Both the position numbers and the translations under genes were made by a program. Shown in pieces: positions 1 through 5,270 of a DNA stretch of 8,592 nt (its first letter is position 1; every line of letters begins with the position of its first letter). Origin of the DNA: Hyphococcus sp. (GTDB lineage Bacteria > Pseudomonadota > Alphaproteobacteria > Caulobacterales > Parvularculaceae); contig BQJH01000117.1 of NCBI GenBank assembly GCA_021604605.1, forward strand, positions 1-8,592. Reading direction: 5' to 3'. The notes beneath the pieces were generated by a model, which was not told the DNA's origin, did no database searches, and saw only the letters and a program-made list of their open reading frames with translations.

Positions 1-1250
1 TTCACAACAAGCCGACCTGATCCTTGCCCGCCATACATGGCAAGTTCCGGGATGTCGGCAGTCATCCGGCCTGCTGCAATCTTAACAAGCAGACGGCTCT
101 CGCCAATTTCCAGATCATTGAGGAAAACCGAGTTTGTCGAAATATCAAAATCCGCATCGATATTGCGCAAGGACGTAAAGTCCATATTGACGGTCGACCA
201 CTCAGGAAACCCTTCAGCGCCTTCTACCGGCGGTGGCATATAGGGGCGCAGGTCAAGTTTATCTGTAGACAGAACACCGCCAGCTTTTGGGCGTGCGCCA
301 TTCCAGGCCAGGGTCAAGACGCCTTGAGCGTCAATCTCGTCAAACCCGATATTGGCGTTTGAAAGCCGCAAGGCGGTGGCTCCGCCTTCAACGTCGCCGG
401 CAAGAGCAAGACGGTCAAATCCCGGCGCGTCTGCCAGTTGGGTGCCGACAAGCGCAGCAAACGCCGGTAAGTCAGGCGCGTTTAGATCAATCGGGCCCGA
501 ATATCGCAGCGCCTCAGCCGTTTCAATCGTCAGGTCTGCGCCTACCGTTGCTTCGCCGATTGTCATGTCGAGTTTTAAATTAGTCGGTTCGTTCGCCATC
601 ACATCGGCAAGGCTGGTCAGCACCATGTCAATTTTTGTTGGTGCGCCCTGAAACATCATTGTGCCGTCCGCCTCAAGCGGTTCGTTCAAACTTTGCAAGA
701 GGACTTTCAGATCGATATCATCTGCGGTGTAGGTCTTGCCTGCGACTTTATCTTCATAGCGTGCACGACCATCAACGATGCGCACATCCCCAAGACTAAC
801 CTCACGCACCGAACGCCCATTCCCGTTTGTGCTTGCGTCTTCTTGCGCTGCTGCCGTGTCGGTGGAGGCAAGATTCCAGTTTACCTTTCCATCGCGCGAA
901 CGGATCAGATTGATGTCGGGTTCTGTCAGGACAAAGCGATCAACTTCAACCGAGCCGGAAAGGAGCGGGAAGAGTTTAACGCCGATGTCCGCCTCGCCAA
1001 CGCGCGCCAAAGTCTCGCCGTCAAACCCGTCCGCATTAGCGATGGATAAATCTTCAACATGAAAGGCGGTCTGAGGAATGATGCGGAACGAGAGGTTGTC
1101 GCCAATCGTTACCTCGCGGCCAAGGGCGTTCGATGCAGCGGTTTCAATCCGGCCCTTATAGGTTTCTGCAGGGATAATGCCCGGTGCAAAAAGCAAGACA
1201 GCGATCGCAACGGCAATCAGAGCAACCAGAAAAGATAATAAACGGCCCAT
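1..1250 (-). CDS. AsmA family envelope protein, C-terminus cut by window edge
   Basis: AsmA-family proteins are large, inner-membrane-anchored periplasmic proteins linked to outer-membrane biogenesis and lipid transfer. My minus-strand translation gives 416 codons (3-1250) with no stop before the edge. Residues 1-23 (MGRLLSFLVALIAV and on) form one hydrophobic N-terminal anchor. Next comes the typical AsmA start: an LGREVTIG stretch at about 43-50, RIIPQTAFHVEDLSIAN at 56-72, and the family-like EPDINLIRSRDGKVNWNL at 110-127. A low-complexity Ala/Asp/Asn linker lies at about 130-146, followed by beta-rich sequence. The start is supported by AAGGA on the minus strand, 7 bases before the ATG. 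The gene follows the hydrolase in the same direction after 102 bases. The family call is firm, but which AsmA paralogue it is and what it carries cannot be told. The rest of the protein lies outside the window. Confidence 0.85.
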   Translation of the reverse strand, partial: MGRLLSFLVALIAVAIAVLLFAPGIIPAETYKGRIETAASNALGREVTIGDNLSFRIIPQTAFHVEDLSIANADGFDGETLARVGEADIGVKLFPLLSGSVEVDRFVLTEPDINLIRSRDGKVNWNLASTDTAAAQEDASTNGNGRSVREVSLGDVRIVDGRARYEDKVAGKTYTADDIDLKVLLQSLNEPLEADGTMMFQGAPTKIDMVLTSLADVMANEPTNLKLDMTIGEATVGADLTIETAEALRYSGPIDLNAPDLPAFAALVGTQLADAPGFDRLALAGDVEGGATALRLSNANIGFDEIDAQGVLTLAWNGARPKAGGVLSTDKLDLRPYMPPPVEGAEGFPEWSTVNMDFTSLRNIDADFDISTNSVFLNDLEIGESRLLVKIAAGRMTADIPELAMYGGQGSGRLVV

Positions 1251-1286
1251 GGAAAAGTCCTTAAAAATCTCATTTCACGAAAGATA

Positions 1287-1315
1287 TATCTAGTCGAAAT
1301 TGACAGCGACCTCAA
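1287..1315 (-). promoter_or_regulatory. Possible promoter for the AsmA-family gene
   Basis: On the minus strand, TTGAGG (1310-1315) is separated by 17 bases from TAGATA (1287-1292), about 37 bases upstream of the AsmA start. The -10 overlaps a perfect 10-base palindrome, AGATATATCT (1282-1291). Spacing suits a sigma70 promoter, but both hexamers are imperfect. Confidence 0.3.
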
Positions 1316-1319
1316 AGCC

Positions 1320-1334
1320 GGACGGCGCCCGTCC
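1320..1334 (-). terminator. Short GC hairpin after the hydrolase gene, weak terminator candidate
   Basis: GGACGG (1320-1325) and CCGTCC (1329-1334) form a perfect 6-bp stem with a 3-base loop, 19 bases beyond the hydrolase stop codon. On the minus strand it is followed only by GGCTTTGAGG, so the U-tract is poor. It may attenuate rather than end transcription into the AsmA gene. Confidence 0.3.
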
Positions 1335-1352
1335 CGGATTAATCATCGCTCA

Positions 1353-2150
1353 TTATTCAGGGCAGCCCCAGCCCTGATCTATCCCATCCATCAATTGCTT
1401 AGCGCCTTCTTGCGTCCATAAAGGGTCAATATTGTGTCCTTCGCCAATATAGATTTTTTCATGCACCGGGCGTTTCAGTTTTTTCAACCGGCGTACGAGG
1501 TCGCGGTGACGCTCGGCAAAGCCTCTGTCCTGTTTGCCCACATACATCACCACGCATGTCTCATTTAAGTTTTCCAAAAGCTCAAACTGGTTCCCGCGCA
1601 AGTATCCTGGATAGGCTGTAATGGAGGCGACCCATTCCGGGTGGCGCGTCGCCAGATGAAAAGACGAGCGCCCGCCATTGGAAAACCCCATCAGGTGAAA
1701 ACGATCTTCCGCCATCGGGAAAGTTTCGCGCAAAATCTCAAACAGTTTCGGGAAATACTGATCTCCCTTGGCGACGAAGGTGCAGTCATAACAGGGCGCA
1801 GCGGGGGAAACAAAAATATACCCGCGCCGCAGCGCTTCGCGCGCCACTTCGGAGCCAAGAGAGCTTTGAGCAAACTCAGCTTCCTGTCCGCCGCCGACAA
1901 AATAAACAAGAATTTTATGACCCGTCGCTGCGTTCAATTCCTTTGGGCTCAACACAAACACCGAGAGGTCATCAAGCCCCTCAAAACTAAAATCCATTTT
2001 GTAGACGTCAAATGGCGGTACTTCAGGTTGCTCCGTCTGCGTCGTATCTTGCGCGGCGGCATAAGCGAGCGCCGGAAGAAACAACCATAAGGCGATCGCT
2101 AGAAAAGCGCTGAGGGAAAATACGGCGGATTGATATGTTTGATTAAGCAT
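1353..2150 (-). CDS. Secreted alpha/beta-hydrolase fold protein (esterase/PHB depolymerase-like)
   Basis: A 265-residue exported hydrolase of unknown substrate. Residues 1-33 read as a signal peptide: polar start, hydrophobic core FLAIALWLFLPALA, then an AYAAAQ cleavage region. The mature part shows an alpha/beta-hydrolase layout: a glycine-rich strand end YFVGGG (83-88) likely near the oxyanion hole, nucleophile elbow GFSNGG (155-160, Ser157), probable acid Asp208 in VGKQD, and His239 in GEGHN. Four cysteines (120, 123, 199, 263) could form disulfides in the periplasm; 120 and 123 are a C-x2-C pair. The frame stays open up to an ATG at 2318, but that start lies inside the divergent membrane-protein gene and adds 56 residues before the signal peptide, so I chose 2150. 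No strong Shine-Dalgarno precedes it. It could act on esters, polyesters or peptides; the substrate is not readable from the sequence. Confidence 0.85.
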   Translation of the reverse strand: MLNQTYQSAVFSLSAFLAIALWLFLPALAYAAAQDTTQTEQPEVPPFDVYKMDFSFEGLDDLSVFVLSPKELNAATGHKILVYFVGGGQEAEFAQSSLGSEVAREALRRGYIFVSPAAPCYDCTFVAKGDQYFPKLFEILRETFPMAEDRFHLMGFSNGGRSSFHLATRHPEWVASITAYPGYLRGNQFELLENLNETCVVMYVGKQDRGFAERHRDLVRRLKKLKRPVHEKIYIGEGHNIDPLWTQEGAKQLMDGIDQGWGCPE

Positions 2151-2224
2151 GGACACGAGTTTATGCGCCAGAAAAGGAGGCGGCAATAAGCAATTTCTCA
2201 AGGAATATGCGTTAAAACAGTCAC

Positions 2225-2254
2225 TTGTCCTCTTGTCGCGCCTTGCGCTAAACT
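2225..2254 (+). promoter_or_regulatory. Possible sigma70 promoter for the membrane-protein gene
   Basis: TTGTCC (2225-2230), an 18-base spacer and TAAACT (2249-2254) end 26 bases before the ATG at 2281, within the 130-base divergent intergenic region. The match is moderate. I could not find an equally good promoter for the divergent hydrolase. Confidence 0.35.
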
Positions 2255-2280
2255 CATGTCCAATGGCGGAGGGGCTGATT

Positions 2281-3213
2281 ATGCGATTTCCAGTATTTAA
2301 GGCGTTCGGCGCAAGCATTGCTTATATTTTTGCGCATTTCCTGACGATCATCAAAATCTTGTGGTTGCCAATGCTGGCGTTAATAGCTGTGCAGATTTTC
2401 GTGATGCCGTCGATGATGGAGGCGCAATTACAGCTAGCGGCGGTGGAAGAAACCGCAGACCCGTCAGAAGTGTTTGCCCTCATGGGGCCGATGATGAAGT
2501 CTGTCGGCATTCTCAATCTGGTGGCTTTGATTGCCTACCCGATGATGATCGCCGGTCTTTTGCGTCATGTCATCAGGGGGGATGCGCCGTCGCTGCCATT
2601 TTATATTGGGTTCGGTGCTGATGAATTGCGCATCATTCTCGCCACGATCCTTTTGATTCTTATGACGGGGATTATTTATGCGGGCGGTTTCCTGGCGTTG
2701 ATGGCGGTTGGCCTCGCGATCTCGGCTGTGGCCTCGGCGATTGGCGGCGTCATTATTCTGGTGGGCGCCGTTGTTCTGATCGGCGCTTTGATCTGGTTCA
2801 TGGTGCGCATGTCGCTGGTTTATGCGGCGGGTGTCGGCGAGAAAAAGATTGGTATTGCCGAAACGTGGAACCTCACCAAGGGCAATTTCTGGGGGCTCTT
2901 TTTCTATTGGTTCCTCTGGTGGATTATCTTGGTTGGTGTTTCGATCGCATTTATGGCTGTTGTTATGCCCGGCTATATTCCCTTGATGATGGAATTCGTG
3001 GCGGCCTCAGCCGATGTCGGGGCGGACTCGTCCGTCGTCGAAGATATCAATCGCCGTCTGTTAGAGGTGCAGGCCAGCATGTGGGATGTGTCTAATCCCG
3101 GCGCCTGGCTGCAGATGGGCGTTATGTATCTCTTTACGATGACCTCGATAGCGATGTGGGTTGTTCCCGGCGGCGTCGCCTATCGCTATCTGCAGGGCAG
3201 CGAACGCGGGTAG
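2281..3213 (+). CDS. Multi-pass inner-membrane protein of unknown function
   Basis: I do not recognise a named gene. The 310-residue protein is very hydrophobic, with about six predicted membrane segments near residues 24-45, 74-95, 117-147, 150-180, 203-229 and 278-298. A polar loop (about 45-72, with EETADPSE) follows the first helix and an acidic one (about 243-262) precedes the last. The stretch ETWNLTKGNFW (194-204) just before a helix resembles a motif in GPDPase membrane-domain/YciC-like proteins, but that is only a suggestion. The frame opens at 2149, yet GGAGGGG (2268-2274) lies at ideal distance from the ATG at 2281 and protein character begins there, so I chose 2281; an ATG at 2263 is less likely. 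It is divergent from the secreted hydrolase, and no operon partner follows before recA. Confidence 0.85.
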   Translation: MRFPVFKAFGASIAYIFAHFLTIIKILWLPMLALIAVQIFVMPSMMEAQLQLAAVEETADPSEVFALMGPMMKSVGILNLVALIAYPMMIAGLLRHVIRGDAPSLPFYIGFGADELRIILATILLILMTGIIYAGGFLALMAVGLAISAVASAIGGVIILVGAVVLIGALIWFMVRMSLVYAAGVGEKKIGIAETWNLTKGNFWGLFFYWFLWWIILVGVSIAFMAVVMPGYIPLMMEFVAASADVGADSSVVEDINRRLLEVQASMWDVSNPGAWLQMGVMYLFTMTSIAMWVVPGGVAYRYLQGSERG

Positions 3214-3313
3214 GGGCAACGCTCTCTTATGTTTTCTCCGCTCATTTCCGCGCCCGTCGAGACGCCGACAGGCGGCTCCTCTGGTGAGGGGTGGAATCCG
3301 GATGAAAAAATAT

Positions 3314-3337
3314 AGTCGCGTGCAACGCGGCGACTTT
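3314..3337 (+). terminator. Hairpin terminator candidate after the membrane-protein gene
   Basis: AGTCGC (3314-3319) pairs with GCGACT (3330-3335) across a 10-base loop and is followed by TTCTCTT. On the opposite strand the same hairpin is followed by TATATTTTTT, a better U-tract, so it could stop transcription from either side. It lies about 100 bases past the stop codon at 3213. Confidence 0.4.
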
Positions 3338-3339
3338 CT

Positions 3340-3398
3340 CTTCGCAGCCCCGCGAATCGGCGTCTGAATATAATCTCTGTTTGCGTTCGTCTGCGAAG
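3340..3398. repeat. 8-bp inverted repeat with 43-base spacer
   Basis: CTTCGCAG (3340-3347) is perfectly complementary to CTGCGAAG (3391-3398). A consensus -10 hexamer, TATAAT (3369-3374), lies in the spacer but has no fitting -35. The function is unknown. Confidence 0.45.
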
Positions 3399-3465
3399 GC
3401 TAACATCACGAAACAAAATTAGAACAAATCGATAATTTCCTTTAAAAACATCGTTATAACACCTC

Positions 3466-3494
3466 TTGCAAAAAGAGAACAAAAAGCGTACAAG
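3466..3494 (+). promoter_or_regulatory. recA promoter (sigma70 type)
   Basis: TTGCAA (3466-3471), 17 bases, then TACAAG (3489-3494) would start transcription near 3501, giving a leader of about 44 bases. The SOS operator lies across the spacer and -10, as expected for LexA repression by blocking RNA polymerase. The assignment comes from sequence match and position. Confidence 0.6.
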
Positions 3495-3502
3495 TTGCGT
3501 TC
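3477..3502 (+). promoter_or_regulatory. LexA (SOS) operator of recA
   Basis: Alphaproteobacterial LexA binds GTTC-N7-GTTC (GAAC-N7-GAAC on the other strand). Here GAAC (3477-3480), GTAC (3488-3491) and GTTC (3499-3502) are each separated by exactly 7 bases. Each neighbouring pair is a one-mismatch box, and the outer two are exact inverted copies about the central GTAC. The left box overlaps the recA promoter spacer and -10. The GAAC-N7-GTAC box is the likelier functional one. Confidence 0.65.
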
Positions 3503-3506
3503 ATTG

Positions 3507-3523
3507 ACAGGGAGGGCCCCTGT
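3507..3523 (+). other. Hairpin in the recA 5' leader
   Basis: ACAGGG (3507-3512) and CCCTGT (3518-3523) form a perfect 6-bp stem with loop AGGGC, starting a few bases after the predicted transcription start and ending 8 bases before the ribosome binding site. It may stabilise the mRNA 5' end. It also covers an SD-like GGAGGG (3511-3516) that precedes the true site. Confidence 0.45.
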
Positions 3524-3531
3524 AAGGCAAC

Positions 3532-3536
3532 GGAGG
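3532..3536 (+). promoter_or_regulatory. recA ribosome binding site
   Basis: GGAGG lies 8 bases before the recA ATG and confirms that start. Confidence 0.85.
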
Positions 3537-3544
3537 CGGCAAGC

Positions 3545-4636
3545 ATGGCTAAGGGCAGTTTGAAACTGGTAGAGGTGGGCAACGTGGATAAATCGAAAGC
3601 GCTGGATGCAGCGATCTCACAGATCGACAAGGCGTTTGGCAAGGGCTCTTTGATGCGCCTTGGCGACCGGGATGTGGTCGATATTGAGGCGATTTCCACC
3701 GGGTCTCTCGGCCTTGATATTGCGCTCGGCATTGGCGGTCTGCCCAAGGGCCGTGTCATTGAGATTTACGGGCCGGAAAGCTCCGGCAAGACGACATTGG
3801 CGCTGCATGTAGCGGCCGAAAGCCAGAAGGCTGGCGGCACCGCTGCGTTCATTGATGCTGAGCACGCGCTTGATCCGATCTATGCGCAAAAGCTTGGGGT
3901 CAATCTTGATGACCTTCTGATCTCTCAGCCGGACACCGGCGAACAGGCGCTGGAGATTGCCGATACGCTGGTTCGTTCCGGTGCGGTGGATATTCTCGTT
4001 ATTGACTCCGTGGCGGCGTTGACCCCGCGGGCCGAGCTGGAAGGGGAGATGGGCGACTCTCTGCCCGGTCTTCAGGCGCGTCTGATGAGCCAGGCATTGC
4101 GCAAGCTTACTGGGTCAATTTCAAAATCCAACACGCTGGTGATCTTCATCAACCAGATCCGCATGAAGATCGGCGTTATGTTTGGTTCACCGGAAACCAC
4201 GACCGGCGGGAATGCGTTGAAATTCTATTCTTCCGTCCGCCTTGATATTCGCCGCATCGGTGCAATCAAAAAGGCTGATGAGGTTGTCGGCAATCAGACC
4301 CGCGTTAAAGTCGTGAAGAACAAAGTCGCGCCGCCATTCAAGCAAGTCGAGTTCGACATCATGTATGGCGAGGGCGTTTCCAAAATGGGTGAGCTGATTG
4401 ACCTTGGCGTCAAGGCTGAGGTGGTTGAGAAGGCGGGCTCATGGTTCTCCTATAATTCTGAGCGCATTGGTCAGGGCCGGGAAAACGCAAAACAGTTCTT
4501 GCGAGATCACCCTGATATGGCGGCGGATATTGAACGCACCATCCGTCAAAATGCAGGGCTTATCGCTGAAGAGATGTTGGTTGGCGAAAAAAGCGACGAT
4601 GATGATGATGACGTTGAAACAGCGGCCGCCAGTTAA
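3545..4636 (+). CDS. recA: Recombinase RecA
   Basis: RecA forms ATP-dependent filaments on single-stranded DNA, catalyses strand exchange in recombinational repair, and triggers LexA self-cleavage in the SOS response. The 363-residue protein is full length. Visible landmarks are Walker A GPESSGKTT (76-84), catalytic Glu106 in FIDAEHALDP, Walker B ILVIDS (150-155, Asp154), DNA-binding loop L1 EGEMGDSL (166-173), the ATP-sensing Gln204 in FINQIR, loop L2 from about 205 to 219 with GVMFGSPETTTGG, and an acidic C-terminal tail with six consecutive Asp (about 352-357). All key residues match the E. coli enzyme with an offset of 10. It is preceded by a good Shine-Dalgarno and an SOS operator, and followed by the VOC gene after 118 bases. 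Nothing is missing or altered. Confidence 0.99.
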   Translation: MAKGSLKLVEVGNVDKSKALDAAISQIDKAFGKGSLMRLGDRDVVDIEAISTGSLGLDIALGIGGLPKGRVIEIYGPESSGKTTLALHVAAESQKAGGTAAFIDAEHALDPIYAQKLGVNLDDLLISQPDTGEQALEIADTLVRSGAVDILVIDSVAALTPRAELEGEMGDSLPGLQARLMSQALRKLTGSISKSNTLVIFINQIRMKIGVMFGSPETTTGGNALKFYSSVRLDIRRIGAIKKADEVVGNQTRVKVVKNKVAPPFKQVEFDIMYGEGVSKMGELIDLGVKAEVVEKAGSWFSYNSERIGQGRENAKQFLRDHPDMAADIERTIRQNAGLIAEEMLVGEKSDDDDDDVETAAAS

Positions 4637-4654
4637 CGACCCGGAATAAGCGGG

Positions 4655-4713
4655 CGCTATCCCAGGAATGTTACTTCTGACGTTATTGCCGGACATAAGG
4701 TCTGGCGATAGCG
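4655..4713 (+). other. Bulged stem-loop in the recA-VOC intergenic region
   Basis: The 11 bases at 4655-4665 pair with 4702-4713 except for one bulged C (4706): CGCTATC with GATAGCG, then CCAG with CTGG. The 36-base loop contains a smaller TTAT/ATAA hairpin around 4684-4698. No T-run follows, so this is not a classical intrinsic terminator. It may be an mRNA 3'-end structure or a processing site between recA and the VOC gene. Confidence 0.45.
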
Positions 4714-4754
4714 TCGAGCCGCGCGCTGAATTTTGAAATAACTGGAGAGATCAA

Positions 4755-5123
4755 ATGATTGGTTATGTGACCCTAGGCAGTAATAACATCGAAAAAGCCG
4801 CCAAATTCTACGATGAATTGCTGGGCGAAATGGGCGCGAAGCGGATGATGGAATCAGACAGCTTTGTCGCCTGGAACACAGGGCCCGGCGCGCCGGGCGT
4901 CTCGGTCATCAAGCCTAATGACGGCAAAGAAGCCACTGTCGGTAATGGCGTCATGGTGGCGATTGCCTGCGATAAGCCGGAGACAGTTGATCGGCTCTAC
5001 AAAAAGGCGATCGAATTAGGGGCCAAAGACGAAGGCCCGGCGGGTCCACGCGGTGATCAGTTCTATGCCGGGTATTTCCGGGACCCTGATGGCAATAAGC
5101 TGAATTTCTTCTGCATGACTTGA
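4755..5123 (+). CDS. Small VOC (glyoxalase/bleomycin-resistance fold) protein, probably not a metalloenzyme
   Basis: A 122-residue single-domain member of the vicinal oxygen chelate superfamily. It shows two beta-alpha-beta-beta-beta half-modules: GYVTLGSNNIEKAAKFYDELL (about 3-23) opens the first, and GVMVAIACDKPETVDRLYKKA (about 65-85) with FYAGYFRDPDGNKLNFFCM (103-121) makes the second. At positions where metal-dependent members usually carry His and Glu there are Thr6 and Asn117, so glyoxalase I or dioxygenase chemistry is unlikely. Ligand binding or a lost activity is more plausible. The start is fixed by GGAGA (4744-4748), 6 bases before the ATG. It follows recA in the same direction and ends just before a strong terminator. 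The fold call is secure, but the function is unknown. Confidence 0.93.
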   Translation: MIGYVTLGSNNIEKAAKFYDELLGEMGAKRMMESDSFVAWNTGPGAPGVSVIKPNDGKEATVGNGVMVAIACDKPETVDRLYKKAIELGAKDEGPAGPRGDQFYAGYFRDPDGNKLNFFCMT

Positions 5124-5187
5124 GGTTAGGCACTGGGGATCGCCGTCGGCGGCTAGACGCGGATGGATAATCAGGGCTAAGAATTTG

Positions 5188-5229
5188 AGCCGCGCCGGGC
5201 TTTTTGCATCGGCGCGGCTTCTTATTTCT
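5188..5229 (+). terminator. Intrinsic terminator after the VOC gene
   Basis: A perfect 10-bp GC-rich stem (AGCCGCGCCG at 5188-5197, CGGCGCGGCT at 5210-5219) with a 12-base loop is followed by TCTTATTTCT. It lies 64 bases past the VOC stop and separates the recA-VOC unit from alaS. Confidence 0.8.
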
Positions 5230-5232
5230 AAC
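5204..5232 (+). promoter_or_regulatory. Weak promoter candidate for alaS
   Basis: TTGCAT (5204-5209) and TCTAAC (5227-5232) are 17 bases apart and sit inside and just after the terminator hairpin, 38 bases before alaS. An alaS promoter is needed if the terminator works, but this match is not strong. Confidence 0.2.
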
Positions 5233-5270
5233 CGCTGACCCCAAGTTACTGACTAAAGCAGGCTGCCCCC

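Larger units (their letters stand above)
3214..3544 (+). other. 331-base intergenic region upstream of recA
   Basis: I see no credible coding sequence here. An open minus-strand frame (3186-3482) overlaps the previous gene and the recA promoter and has no protein-like features. The region holds a hairpin likely to end the membrane-protein transcript (3314-3335), a long-range inverted repeat (3340-3398) containing a lone TATAAT, an AT-rich stretch (about 3410-3480), and the recA promoter/operator and leader (3466-3544). Confidence 0.7.

Noticed and set aside
24..1062. Several plus-strand open frames of 68-118 residues
   Set aside because: They are antisense to a continuous minus-strand AsmA-family frame with a signal anchor and family motifs, and their own translations are Arg/Ser/Pro-rich shadow-like sequences.
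2149..2280. N-terminal extension of the membrane protein to 2149
   Set aside because: The extension is not protein-like, overlaps the hydrolase start, and a strong GGAGGGG sits correctly before the ATG at 2281.
2151..2318. N-terminal extension of the hydrolase to an ATG at 2318
   Set aside because: It would overlap the start of the divergent membrane-protein gene and put 56 unrelated residues before a clear signal peptide.
3369..3374. TATAAT as a second recA promoter
   Set aside because: No acceptable -35 lies 15-19 bases upstream; kept only as part of a low-interest observation.
3186..3482. 98-residue minus-strand frame upstream of recA
   Set aside because: It overlaps the end of the membrane-protein gene and the recA promoter, and the translation is Arg/Phe-rich without recognisable motifs.
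4597..4616. GAT/GAC run in recA as a slippage or phase-variation site
   Set aside because: It encodes the acidic C-terminal tail typical of RecA, and the repeat is a trinucleotide, so slippage would not shift the frame.
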